A stretch of DNA of 62,848 nt from CAITQP01 sp964533145. Its GTDB lineage: Bacteria; Patescibacteriota; Minisyncoccia; Phycocordibacterales; UBA9973. Position numbers and translations under genes: made by a program. The stretch spans positions 1-62,848 of the forward strand of contig CAZHLG010000001.1 of assembly GCA_964533145.1 (NCBI GenBank). The letters run 5' to 3'. The notes beneath the pieces were generated by a model. It was not told the origin of the DNA. It ran no database searches and worked only from the letters and a program-made list of their open reading frames with translations. Shown piece by piece: positions 31,367 to 38,449 of this stretch. Within the stretch, counting starts at the first letter, position 1. Each line of letters opens with the position of its first letter.

Positions 31367-31401
31367 AAATTAAAAGCGGCTCCGTATGGTACGGAGCCGC
31401 T
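31367..31401 (-). terminator. Rho-independent terminator
   Basis: Perfect 12-bp stem (31375-31386 with 31390-31401, loop TGG), followed on the minus strand by TTTTAATTTT. It ends the 101-aa gene and the lexA operon. Confidence 0.88.
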
Positions 31402-31415
31402 GTGTGGTCAGGCAT

Positions 31416-31721
31416 TCATGCCGCAGCTGGCAGGTATGTCATGCATAGTTCCTGGATGAGCCGCAGACGAGGCAGTGTCGGATACTCGGACATCTCGTGC
31501 AGTCTTTTTCTGATGTGTTCGCGGATGCGATCGAGTTTTTCTTTGGTCCGGTTGCTGTTCAAGACGTCTGTATTCGCGGTTTGACGAACGCGAGCATGTT
31601 GCCGCATGAGGTGGCCTTCGCGGTGCATCAAAAATCCTATCTGACAAAGCAGGTGGGATTCTCTTTCGGTGAGTACGGCATCTTTGAGCGGGAGACGGTT
31701 GCTGTTGATTGTGGTTTGCAT
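31416..31721 (-). CDS. 101-aa helical protein downstream of lexA
   Basis: A basic, His- and Arg-rich, mostly helical product (SHLLCQIGFLMHREGHLMRQHARV, TKEKLDRIREHIRKRLHEM). No signal peptide or known motif. It follows lexA with its own promoter at 31737-31764 and ends at a strong terminator. Read-through from the lexA operon would also express it, so it may belong to the damage response. Confidence 0.6.
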   Translation of the reverse strand: MQTTINSNRLPLKDAVLTERESHLLCQIGFLMHREGHLMRQHARVRQTANTDVLNSNRTKEKLDRIREHIRKRLHEMSEYPTLPRLRLIQELCMTYLPAAA

Positions 31722-31736
31722 GGTACGTTTTTATTT

Positions 31737-31764
31737 ATTGTAACATATCATACAAAAAAGTCAA
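31737..31764 (-). promoter_or_regulatory. Promoter of the 101-aa protein gene
   Basis: Minus strand: TTGACT (31764-31759), 16-bp spacer, TACAAT (31742-31737). It begins immediately after the lexA stop; leader about 9 nt. Confidence 0.72.
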
Positions 31765-32331
31765 TTAATATTTTCGGACGACTCCGCGGACGATGGCGCG
31801 GATCTTGAGTTCCCGTTGAGGATAAATAGGCTGGAAGTCTTTGTTCGCTGGTTCAAGCCAAGCCCGCTCCCCTGCCTTGCGCAGGTATTTCATGGTGAAT
31901 TCCCCGTCGACTTCTGCGATGACGATATCTCCGTCGCGGGCAGTTTCAGATCGTTCGGCGATGACGAGGTCTCCGTCGGCGATATGGGCGTCGATCATGG
32001 AGTCTCCGTCGACCTCGAGGAGGTAGGTGGAATCTTTTTTGCGTATGAGAAAATTGTCGAGGTTGATGGTCGTCTCCACGAGCGTGTCCGCTTCTGCGGG
32101 AAAACCTGCCTTCACCAGGCCGAGGAGCGGTGTCTCGGTGAGTGCCGCTGTCGGCAGGAGTCTGCCAAGCGAGTCTTTTTCGACAAGGCCTGCATCCATG
32201 AGTTTTTCGACGAGCCGATACACGGCGTTCTTGGATCGATAGCCGAAAAGCGCCATCATCTCGGAGTATGACGGCATGCGCTTTTCGGACGCGTGGAAAC
32301 GGACAAGCGTTGCTTTGTAGTCTGCTTCCAT
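31765..32331 (-). CDS. lexA: LexA-like SOS repressor / S24 autoprotease
   Basis: A 188-aa protein. The N-terminal winged helix-turn-helix (MPSYSEMMALFGYRSKNAVYRLVEKLMDAGLV, 19-50) is followed by the self-cleavage site Ala75-Gly76 in LVKAGFPAE and the catalytic dyad Ser111 (GDSMIDAHI) and Lys148 (FTMKYLRK). All parts for RecA-stimulated self-cleavage are present. The recognition helix differs from E. coli LexA. The promoter of its operon holds a perfect GAAC-N4-GTTC palindrome, so autoregulation is likely. It starts 2 nt after the stop of the 66-aa gene. I keep the symbol lexA because cleavage site, dyad and operator agree; a UmuD-type or phage repressor is less likely. Confidence 0.85.
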   Translation of the reverse strand: MEADYKATLVRFHASEKRMPSYSEMMALFGYRSKNAVYRLVEKLMDAGLVEKDSLGRLLPTAALTETPLLGLVKAGFPAEADTLVETTINLDNFLIRKKDSTYLLEVDGDSMIDAHIADGDLVIAERSETARDGDIVIAEVDGEFTMKYLRKAGERAWLEPANKDFQPIYPQRELKIRAIVRGVVRKY

Positions 32332-32333
32332 GG

Positions 32334-32534
32334 CTAGCGGAATTGAAACATCGAAGGCATGAATCGCGCGAAGATGCTCGGCCTGCCGGCTATCTGGCGT
32401 ATTTTCCGAAGAAGGAGTTTATGGTCCCGGGATTCTTTGTAGTACGTTTCTCCACGGAGGATTTTTTCGTCGATCTTCTTGTTGAGGAGATGAATCTCCC
32501 GCTCGAGCAATTTGAGATACTGTTGGCGCGACAT
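32334..32534 (-). CDS. 66-aa basic coiled-coil protein, first gene of the lexA operon
   Basis: MSRQQYLKLLEREIHLLNKKIDEKILRGETYY and on: a short basic helical protein with heptad-like Leu/Ile spacing. No known domain. It is expressed from the SOS-box promoter and ends 2 nt before lexA. Position alone suggests a damage-induced protein. Confidence 0.65.
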   Translation of the reverse strand: MSRQQYLKLLEREIHLLNKKIDEKILRGETYYKESRDHKLLLRKIRQIAGRPSIFARFMPSMFQFR

Positions 32535-32592
32535 ATGCTTGCTTCGTTTTCCTTATAATTTCTTTATTTCTTCTGTGCGACCTTGTGCATAC

Positions 32593-32621
32593 AGTATATG
32601 TGAACGATTGTTCACATGCAA
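32593..32621 (-). promoter_or_regulatory. lexA operon promoter with SOS box in the spacer
   Basis: Minus strand: TTGCAT (32621-32616), 17-bp spacer, TATACT (32598-32593). The spacer is almost entirely the palindrome ATGTGAAC-N4-GTTCACAT (32598-32617, inner GAACAATCGTTC), matching the Gram-positive-type LexA box core GAAC-N4-GTTC. A bound repressor would cover both promoter boxes. +1 about 32586; leader about 52 nt. Confidence 0.85.
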
Positions 32622-32647
32622 GAGGTGTGTGTGGAAAACCTTCCTTC

Positions 32648-33307
32648 TTAGAGCCATTGCCGCTGCCGAAAACTCACGCAGTCGCGTTCTGTGAGCAGTA
32701 CGTGGTCTGCAAGAACGATACCGAGGATGTTGCCGGCGCTTTTGAGGCGGCGGGTCACTTCCCTGTCTTCTTCGGACGGATTCAGATTTCCCGATGGATG
32801 ATTGTGTGCGACGATGATGCTTGCTGCGTGCCGCGCGAGCGCCGGTTCGAAGACTTCGCGCGGATGCACCAAACTCGCATTGAGTGTCCCTATGGATATG
32901 ATCTGCCTCTCGATGAGCCTGTTCTGCGAGTCGAGATAACATGCGATAAAATGCTCCCGTTTTGATCCGCGTATATCGGCGCATATGTGCCAGACATCAT
33001 GAGGTTTGATGAGCGGCTCGCGTGCGGCTGCCCTGATGCGTTTTGAGAGGGCAAGCAGGGCGATGGTCTGCGCGGCCTTGGCTCCGCCAAGGCCGCGCAG
33101 ACGCTGAAGATCCTCCAGCCGTACGGCAGATGATCCGGCATCGCGGATCTTCGCAAGCACGCGCCGTGCCAGCTCGAGCACGTTGACGCCTTTGGTTCCC
33201 GATCCGAGCACGATCGCGAGCAGCTCAGCATCGGCGAGCTTGTCTGGGCCGTAGCGGGCAAGCCGTTCGCGTGGCAGGTCGAGTCTGTCCAATTCCTTCA
33301 TTCTCAT
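32648..33307 (-). CDS. radC: RadC-family JAB/MPN-domain protein
   Basis: A 219-aa RadC: N-terminal helix-hairpin-helix region (ELLAIVLGSGTKGVNVLELARRVL, LQRLRGLGGAKAAQTIAL) and the C-terminal JAB-fold metal site AHNHPSGNLNPSEEDREVTRRL, with E118-type upstream glutamate in FEPALARHAASII. RadC is widespread near repair and mobile genes but its activity is unsettled. ATG 33307 or ATG 33301 (two residues later) could be the start. It stops 27 bp before the -35 of the SOS promoter. Confidence 0.93.
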   Translation of the reverse strand: MRMKELDRLDLPRERLARYGPDKLADAELLAIVLGSGTKGVNVLELARRVLAKIRDAGSSAVRLEDLQRLRGLGGAKAAQTIALLALSKRIRAAAREPLIKPHDVWHICADIRGSKREHFIACYLDSQNRLIERQIISIGTLNASLVHPREVFEPALARHAASIIVAHNHPSGNLNPSEEDREVTRRLKSAGNILGIVLADHVLLTERDCVSFRQRQWL

Positions 33308-33360
33308 GCCAAGAGTTTCGCATGAGTCACTTCAAAAAAGACACAAGAGAAGATAAAGAT

Positions 33361-34122
33361 TTATTCAGCAAATACAGCGCGAGCTTTTGCTATCGCCGTT
33401 TCGAGTGCGATCCGGAACACGGTTTCCGCAGTAGCCATGGAGCTGTCGCGCGCAGTTGTCAGGATGTCGATTTGCCCCGAAGCGTCTTGCGCAAGTGCTG
33501 CTATGGCTTTTTGGTATGCTGACCGGGCATCGCGCATGCCGGCAAGTGTTGCTGTTGAAGGTTCGGTGCGAAGCGGGTTTTCCGTACACTCGTTCTTTGC
33601 TCCGGAGAGGACCGTGTTTGCCGCCGTTCCGAACACGGTGATGGCTGTCGCATAGGCATCGCCTTGCTGGAGGATGACTTTGTCGATCCCTGTGCGGTAT
33701 GTTTTAAGCACGTTGTCGATCGTCTTTCGCCGGACCGAGACGGCCGCGGTCATCGTTTTTTTGAATGCGGTAGCGGCATCCTTCTCTGCGTCGGTGTCAG
33801 CAATGGCCGAAAGTGCCTTATACTGATCCGCGTAGGCTTTTTCGGCATTCTGCCGGGCAAGCAGGACGGCCTTATCGCTTTCGGTGCGCGCCTTGGCGAT
33901 GGACTCTGAACGCGTTGCTTTGTCTGCGTCGTACGCTTTTTTGCTGTCGAGCATGAGCTGACCAATGGATGCGCTGGCTTCGTCTATCTGCGCGCAAAAA
34001 GCGGAACGCTCGGCAGCGGCCGTTGTCTGGGCGTTTGCCGGACGGACGATGCTGAAGATCGGCACGACGATGAGTACCGAGAACATGAGCACTCTGAGGA
34101 TGCGGACGGATTTAGAAGCCAT
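33361..34122 (-). CDS. Secreted coiled-coil protein of the sigma-factor operon
   Basis: A 253-aa exported protein: signal peptide (ILRVLMFSVLIVVPIFSIVRPANAQ) then almost continuous Ala/Lys/Thr-rich helix (SASIGQLMLDSKKAYDADKA, KAVLLARQNAEKAYADQYKA, IAKARAVFAE). Two Cys (FCAQID, NECTEN) may pair. It overlaps the anti-sigma candidate by 11 nt, so it is translated with it. It might be the sensor or main target of the sigma factor; no family recognised. Confidence 0.78.
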   Translation of the reverse strand: MASKSVRILRVLMFSVLIVVPIFSIVRPANAQTTAAAERSAFCAQIDEASASIGQLMLDSKKAYDADKATRSESIAKARTESDKAVLLARQNAEKAYADQYKALSAIADTDAEKDAATAFKKTMTAAVSVRRKTIDNVLKTYRTGIDKVILQQGDAYATAITVFGTAANTVLSGAKNECTENPLRTEPSTATLAGMRDARSAYQKAIAALAQDASGQIDILTTARDSSMATAETVFRIALETAIAKARAVFAE

Positions 34123-34789
34123 ATTTTTGGGTGGGGTCGCTCATATATTTCGGATCGGCCATTGCCAGCTGGCGTTCGGAGTCGGACTGTTTGATGGAGC
34201 GTGCATCCGCATCAGACTCAGTTCCTGCCGCTGTCGTGTATGCGTCAAATGCCGTGTTCGTTGAGTCCTGTGCGGCAGAAAGAGCAAAAAGCTTCGCCGT
34301 GGGGGCCGAAGACGCCTCTGGTCGGTCGTCAGGCGTTGCCGAAGTCTTCTTCTGCTGCGGAGCGGTCATGGCGATAGTCTGATCCGATCCTGCCGGCAGT
34401 GCATTCGAGGGCGCTATCGGCGCGGCGGGATTTTTGCGGACCATGAAGCCGCCTGCCACAAACAGCGCGATCGCTGCCACCGGAAGGACGAGCTTCCATG
34501 CAGAGAGATGCATCGTGCTCCAGAACTGGACGTAGGGACTCTTTGTCTGCGGCACGCGTTCTGCTGCGGTCTCCGTTTCAGGCAGCTCGGCAAGGATCGC
34601 GCGAAGTCCCGCCATATCGGGACGGATGGCGTTTTTCTTTGTTTCCAGCGACGCTGTTGTCCTGAAAAGCTCGGAGATGTCGTCCGCATGCGTTGCGTAC
34701 GTACCGAGGATCGCCGGTACAGATACGCCTTTGTCGCGCAGTTCGAGCGCTTCGGCAAGGACTTTTTCGATTGTCGGGTTATTTTTCAT
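34112..34789 (-). CDS. Membrane anti-sigma factor candidate
   Basis: A 225-aa protein. Residues 1-70 form a helical cytoplasmic domain (TIEKVLAEALELRDKGVSVPAIL, DDISELFRTTASLETKK), one membrane helix spans about 97-117 (AWKLVLPVAAIALFVAGGFMV), and an Ala/Ser/Thr/Pro-rich tail lies outside. This layout, and the position directly after an ECF sigma gene with an 11-nt overlap, are those of an anti-sigma factor, though the HxxxCxxC zinc motif of ZAS proteins is absent. The outer tail has no clear protease or ligand-binding domain. Confidence 0.75.
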   Translation of the reverse strand: MKNNPTIEKVLAEALELRDKGVSVPAILGTYATHADDISELFRTTASLETKKNAIRPDMAGLRAILAELPETETAAERVPQTKSPYVQFWSTMHLSAWKLVLPVAAIALFVAGGFMVRKNPAAPIAPSNALPAGSDQTIAMTAPQQKKTSATPDDRPEASSAPTAKLFALSAAQDSTNTAFDAYTTAAGTESDADARSIKQSDSERQLAMADPKYMSDPTQKYGF

Positions 34790-35327
34790 GCTGTTCGTTG
34801 AAGAGTTTTCCGAGCGTTCTGAGAGCGCGCACTTGCAGCTGCCGCACCGCTGTCTCGTTCTTGTCCATGATAGCGGCGATCTCCTTGTTCGAGAGTTCGC
34901 TCACATATCTGAGCGTGACGGCCTCTTGCTGCTCTGCGGTGAGTTTGGACAGGCATGCGCGGAGCAGGTCGGCATCTTCACGCAATCTGGCGGCTTCGAG
35001 GGCTGTCGGCGACGGGTCTGGGATGCTGGCCAAAAATTCGTCGTCGCTTTCGGACTGAATCGTTTTTTTGCGCCAGTGGTCGATGAGCGTGTTTCTGGCG
35101 ATCGTGTAAAAATATGCCAAGGGCGATGCCGCCTGCGGATTGAGCGAGCCGACGGATTTGTATATTTTGACGAATACGTCCTGAACAAGGTCCTCAGTCT
35201 GCTCCTTCCGCTTCACGCGTGCGTATATATATCTGTATACAGGAACATAATATTCCGAGTACAGCAAGGAAAAGGCCTCGTGGTCGCCTTGTTTGGCCCG
35301 TTCGACTGTCTTTTGGATATCGTTCAT
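34779..35327 (-). CDS. ECF-type RNA polymerase sigma factor
   Basis: A 182-aa group 4 sigma factor. Region 2 is DHEAFSLLYSEYYVPVYRYIYARV with EQTEDLVQDVFVKIYKS and AYFYTIARNTLIDHWRKK; region 4 is LSKLTAEQQEAVTLRYVSELSNKEIAAIMDKNETAVRQLQVRALRTL. It directs polymerase to promoters for an extracytoplasmic response. It overlaps the anti-sigma candidate by 11 nt, which ties their dosage. The promoter at 35400-35405 does not have an obvious ECF consensus (AAC/CGT), so self-activation is not evident. Confidence 0.94.
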   Translation of the reverse strand: MNDIQKTVERAKQGDHEAFSLLYSEYYVPVYRYIYARVKRKEQTEDLVQDVFVKIYKSVGSLNPQAASPLAYFYTIARNTLIDHWRKKTIQSESDDEFLASIPDPSPTALEAARLREDADLLRACLSKLTAEQQEAVTLRYVSELSNKEIAAIMDKNETAVRQLQVRALRTLGKLFNEQHEK

Positions 35328-35399
35328 TCGGGGCGCTTGGGTCCCGTGGTGTATTACGGACCCTGTGGCCGGGAGTGATGGCCTCCGGCGGCTCCTTAC

Positions 35400-35405
35400 A
35401 GTATA
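35400..35405 (-). promoter_or_regulatory. -10 box of the sigma-factor operon
   Basis: Minus-strand TATACT with predicted +1 near 35393, leaving a leader of about 65 nt. The leader holds a hairpin (GGGTCC with GGACCC, 35339-35363) close to the start codon that might affect translation. Confidence 0.5.
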
Positions 35406-35409
35406 CGGC

Positions 35410-36024
35410 CTAAGGCAAGAATTGGAAACTTGCGGCCACCCCCTCGAGCGTTTTTCCGATCTTTACGGCATCGAATTCAGTGATCCCGGCTTCCGGAGGA
35501 TAATTCCCGATGTTCGTTGAATGGATCGTGTACTCGACGGCATAGCACGCTCCGTCGCGGACAGTTCGATAGCTTGTCGTCTTGTATATGTTGCCAGCGC
35601 CGGCGTCCGTAGAGACGATCTTGGCAAAGGCGTGGCCGTTGATGACGACGGTTTCTGGCGAGCTTGCTCCGTTATCTGGCGTCAGGCAGGACGTGATAGC
35701 GCTCTGTTCTTGCGAGAGTCCGACGCTGAATCGAGCTTCAGAAAAATTCGTTCCGGGGATGTATGACCGAGGAAGCGTGGCTACGGCGATAATCCTGCCG
35801 GGGGCTGCCGAGAGAGCGCTCCAGGAAGTCGTTTCGTGCTGCGCGCCGAGGAACATCTCGTCCGGGTATCCGAAAGAAAGACGGTCGGTCGCGTCGGTGA
35901 ATATGTTGGCATACGCCGCCGGCTGTTCCGGTTCCGGCGAACGTTCCGCGTGGCGGTACAAGTACCACCCTCCGCCGATGAGTATGATGATAGCGACGAT
36001 CCAGATACCTGCTTCTTTGTTCAT
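35410..36024 (-). CDS. Membrane-anchored extracellular protein, unknown
   Basis: A 204-aa protein with an N-terminal anchor (AGIWIVAIIILIGGGWYLY) and an outer domain. The outer domain starts DRLSFGYPDEMFLGAQ and contains beta segments with two Cys (ITSCLTPDNG, DGACYAVEYTI), a general plan shared with PsbP/LpqN-like lipoproteins, though I cannot assign it firmly. It precedes the sigma-factor operon on the same strand and could feed the same envelope response. Confidence 0.72.
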   Translation of the reverse strand: MNKEAGIWIVAIIILIGGGWYLYRHAERSPEPEQPAAYANIFTDATDRLSFGYPDEMFLGAQHETTSWSALSAAPGRIIAVATLPRSYIPGTNFSEARFSVGLSQEQSAITSCLTPDNGASSPETVVINGHAFAKIVSTDAGAGNIYKTTSYRTVRDGACYAVEYTIHSTNIGNYPPEAGITEFDAVKIGKTLEGVAASFQFLP

Positions 36025-36034
36025 AATCGTATCT

Positions 36035-36040
36035 ATTATA
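36035..36040 (-). promoter_or_regulatory. -10 box of the 204-aa anchored protein gene
   Basis: Minus-strand TATAAT, 10 nt before ATG 36024; leader of about 4 nt. Confidence 0.58.
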
Positions 36041-36075
36041 CTACTACGTACGGCGAACCCGGCAGTGACGCGTTA

Positions 36076-36108
36076 CGCACAGAGCCCGCGCTATGCGGGC
36101 TCTGTGCG
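36076..36108. terminator. Strong hairpin downstream of the KGG gene
   Basis: Perfect 14-bp stem (36076-36089 with 36095-36108), loop GCTAT. No T-run follows on either strand, so it may stop or stabilise transcripts rather than act as a classical terminator. Confidence 0.55.
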
Positions 36109-36126
36109 GTATGCAGGAGAACAGGT

Positions 36127-36366
36127 TCAGCGGATTCTGTCGTCTGAATCGTCGTTCGTGTCCGTGCGGCTTGATTCTCCCCGGCTCGCTCCCCCGCGTG
36201 CTCCCGCTTCTCGGGCTCGTTGCGGATTGTTCGCGAAGTTGCCGGGATTGTTTTCTCTGCCTTGGCTTTGGCCGCCCATAGAGGCGATTCGACGTTGTTT
36301 TTCCGGATCCATCGACGCAAAACCCCGATGCGAAGCGCCGCTGCGACCCTTGTCGTCGTATGGCAT
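36127..36366 (-). CDS. KGG-repeat (con-10/YciG-like) stress protein
   Basis: A 79-aa hydrophilic, probably disordered protein with two copies of the stress-induced KGG motif: GFASMDPEKQRRIASMGG and NPGNFANNPQRAREAGARGG. Related small proteins are induced by stationary phase or desiccation. The tail is Ser/Asp/Arg rich. The upstream 100 bp holds a repeated TTAGCA/TAGCAT segment; TAGCAT at 36414-36409 could be a -10 with a 36-nt leader. Confidence 0.82.
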   Translation of the reverse strand: MPYDDKGRSGASHRGFASMDPEKQRRIASMGGQSQGRENNPGNFANNPQRAREAGARGGASRGESSRTDTNDDSDDRIR

Positions 36367-36468
36367 GCTGTTGCGTGTGCGTTAAGCGTGCTAATGTTCG
36401 ACCCAAAAATGCTAACGCTGGCAGTTTCGGGATGTGACCATCGACGCGCTTCTTTCGGATTGCGCGGA

Positions 36469-37260
36469 TTATTTCGAAGCTTCGATCGCCATGAAGAGCG
36501 GAATCTCTTTTCGTGCGGCATCTTCGGCTTTTTGGCGCGGGCCGGCCTGGCTTTTCTTGTGGGAGATCCATTCTTCGAGGCGTGTGACGGCGAATCCGGT
36601 TTTGTGCAGTGCCTTGAAAAAATCCTGAAGCGAACGGTGGTATGAGACGGTCTGCTCGTGCTTGTTCGCGCCCGGATGCATGTCGATCTTTGAGACGCTC
36701 GGCGAAAGATACCCGTCTACGCGACGATACTGAGACTGTTCCGTTTGGTCAAAACCCCACGACGAGCGTTTGGGTATGCGGAATGCCGGATGGTTCAGGA
36801 CGAGCAGCAGCCGTCCGTCCGGAGCGAGCGCCCGATATGCTTCGGCGAACGCCGCGTGCATGTCTTCGATGTTCTGAATGGCCAGCACTATCGTCGCTGC
36901 GTGGAAGGCCCCGTTCTTTGCGAAGGCGAGTCTGTGGGCCGGTGCTGCGTGGAATTCGATCTCCGGGGATCGCTGGCGGGCGCGCTCGATAAGCTCCTTT
37001 GAGATATCCGCGCCGGTGACTCGCGCGCCCGCCGCCGCGAACTTGCGCGAGAAGAATCCCTGTCCGCAGGCGATGTCGAGCACGTGCATGCCGGCCTTCG
37101 GTCCGAGCAGTCGCATGAGGTTCGGTGCGATGACTTTTTCCTGATAGCTGTCAGGGTCGGTCTCAAGAAGCTCGTCATACCAGTCGGATACGCCGCCCCA
37201 GGATGTTTTCGGGCGTGGTTTGGCGGCGGGTACCGCACGCTTGGAGAGTGGTTTTTTCAT
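36469..37260 (-). CDS. SAM-dependent class I methyltransferase
   Basis: A 263-aa methyltransferase. After a Lys/Pro-rich N terminus comes the Rossmann core: VLDIACGQGFFSRKFAAAGARVTGADIS (motif I and the acidic end of strand 2), PEIEFHAAPAHRLAFAKNGAF, TIVLAIQNIEDMHAAF and YRALAPDGRLLLVLNHP (motif III). The substrate is unknown; small-molecule methylation is typical of this Methyltransf_11-like subgroup. Start ATG 37260 is chosen because GATAAT lies 7 nt upstream; the longer frame to 37296 would overlap that promoter. Confidence 0.88.
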   Translation of the reverse strand: MKKPLSKRAVPAAKPRPKTSWGGVSDWYDELLETDPDSYQEKVIAPNLMRLLGPKAGMHVLDIACGQGFFSRKFAAAGARVTGADISKELIERARQRSPEIEFHAAPAHRLAFAKNGAFHAATIVLAIQNIEDMHAAFAEAYRALAPDGRLLLVLNHPAFRIPKRSSWGFDQTEQSQYRRVDGYLSPSVSKIDMHPGANKHEQTVSYHRSLQDFFKALHKTGFAVTRLEEWISHKKSQAGPRQKAEDAARKEIPLFMAIEASK

Positions 37261-37267
37261 ATGGCGC

Positions 37268-37273
37268 ATTATC
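37268..37273 (-). promoter_or_regulatory. -10 box of the methyltransferase gene
   Basis: Minus-strand GATAAT ending 7 nt before ATG 37260. Confidence 0.52.
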
Positions 37274-37303
37274 CATAAAAAAAGGCAATCAGGCAAACAA
37301 AAA

Positions 37304-37324
37304 GGACCCTCGAATCGAGAGTCC
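37304..37324 (-). terminator. Terminator of the 41-aa membrane protein gene
   Basis: Stem GGAC-CTCG / CGAG-GTCC with one mismatch and a 3-nt loop, followed on the minus strand by TTTTTG. Confidence 0.65.
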
Positions 37325-37341
37325 TCGGTGTGGCGGCCGCT

Positions 37342-37467
37342 TCAAGTAAATGTCTCCTTCGGCCGTTTTCCTTTGATTTTGTGCTCGGCATTCTGCTTGT
37401 GTTTTCGGTAGAGATAGATGCCTCCTGTGATGGCGATGAGACCTGCGCCGATAATAAAATATGTCAT
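37342..37467 (-). CDS. 41-aa single-helix membrane protein
   Basis: MTYFIIGAGLIAITGGIYLY is one membrane helix, followed by a very basic tail (RKHKQNAEHKIKGKRP). The frame is short but ends cleanly before a terminator and starts shortly after a TACAGT -10-like box (about 23 nt upstream). Small membrane proteins with a basic cytoplasmic tail are common; function unknown. Confidence 0.6.
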   Translation of the reverse strand: MTYFIIGAGLIAITGGIYLYRKHKQNAEHKIKGKRPKETFT

Positions 37468-37545
37468 GTACTGGTGCTATTTGCCTGCACTGTAACACAT
37501 TTTTTCGTTAAAGCAAAATTGGTCAGGCTAGCGGCATCTGTGCCG

Positions 37546-38415
37546 CTACGGGAACAGTGCCCGGAGTTCGTCTGATGCGTAGAATAGTCCCCCGAGTTCG
37601 CCGTACGAATACGTGCGGCCGCCGATCGAGAGCGGCGCTCCGCCTGCTTCGGGCATCTCGTGCGGCCGCGATTTGACGAAGCCGAGATTGAACAGCGTCA
37701 CGATGATATCGGGCCGTCCCGAAATGTCGAAGCCTGCCCGCAGCCACTGAGCCTCGATCTCGCGCACATACAGCGCCGTGTAGAGATACTGGTAGTAATG
37801 ATCTTTGGGTTCGGTCAGGCGCTCGAAAAGCTCTGTGTCGTGATCGGTTTCGGGTCCGTACGCAAAGAGTTCCGTCATGCCTGGACCCGGATAGAACGGC
37901 GAGAGCGGATCCGCCGCGTGGCGCTCGATGTCCTGCGCCGTATCGATTTTGATGCCGGAGACGCCGAGCGAAAATTGGGACATGGCGCCGAGTATCTTGA
38001 GCGGCTCGAAGTAGCGCTTGAAGACCTCCCTGTTTGCGCTGAAGAACCGCGACTGCTCCGGCACGACGACGGCGGCGAGCATGCGCGCCGGCACGCCGGT
38101 CTCTGCCGATACGCGGCGGATCACCTCGGCGTCTTTCTCGAGGCCGCCCTGTACCGTGAGCCATTCGGAAGTGGTGTTCCATTCGCATGTCTGCGAGCCG
38201 TCCGTGCACGGTGTCCTGTGCTCGACTGCCTGCGCTCGCTGGTCGATCGCGCCGATGGCGTTGGCTGAATTGAGGAAAAAACTGTTGCGCTCGCGCGCCG
38301 TCCCGCGCACGTTGAAGAGGCCGAGACGCATGCCGAAAAAGACCGCCGTGAAGGCGGCGCCGATGGCGGCGAAGAGGACCAGAATGGCGAAGAGTGTCTT
38401 TTTCAGAGGCGTCAT
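37546..38415 (-). CDS. Lysozyme-like (SLT-type) wall enzyme candidate
   Basis: A 289-aa protein with an N-terminal membrane helix (TLFAILVLFAAIGAAFTAVFFG). The central part, VSAETGVPARMLAAVVVPEQSRFFSANREVF, then LGAMSQFSLGVSGIK, resembles lytic transglycosylase folds (GVxxxLLxAxxxxESxF, then QFxxGVxGIK); the Glu in PEQSRF is the candidate catalytic acid. The C terminus has DIIVTLFNLGFVKSRPHE, similar to the ALxxYNxG region of SLT enzymes. It follows the M23 and DUF2914 genes, so a wall-remodelling role is likely. The start follows from TATACT 8 nt upstream. Confidence 0.65.
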   Translation of the reverse strand: MTPLKKTLFAILVLFAAIGAAFTAVFFGMRLGLFNVRGTARERNSFFLNSANAIGAIDQRAQAVEHRTPCTDGSQTCEWNTTSEWLTVQGGLEKDAEVIRRVSAETGVPARMLAAVVVPEQSRFFSANREVFKRYFEPLKILGAMSQFSLGVSGIKIDTAQDIERHAADPLSPFYPGPGMTELFAYGPETDHDTELFERLTEPKDHYYQYLYTALYVREIEAQWLRAGFDISGRPDIIVTLFNLGFVKSRPHEMPEAGGAPLSIGGRTYSYGELGGLFYASDELRALFP

Positions 38416-38423
38416 GCGCCGTG

Positions 38424-38429
38424 AGTATA
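38424..38429 (-). promoter_or_regulatory. -10 box of the lysozyme-like gene
   Basis: Minus-strand TATACT, 8 nt before ATG 38415, lying between the stop of the DUF2914 gene and the start. Confidence 0.58.
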
Positions 38430-38449
38430 CGCGACAGCGCGCGGACCGT

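Noticed and set aside
32586..32598. 8-codon frame (MHKVAQKK) just after the lexA promoter
   Set aside because: Its ATG lies upstream of the predicted transcription start, so it would not be in the message.
30874..33307. Large plus-strand frames opposite the EVE, YgjP-like and RadC genes
   Set aside because: They have no domain features and mirror the reading of real minus-strand genes.
37289..37498. 69-aa minus-strand frame
   Set aside because: Low-complexity Arg/His composition without domain character; the overlapping 41-aa frame with a membrane helix is the better gene.
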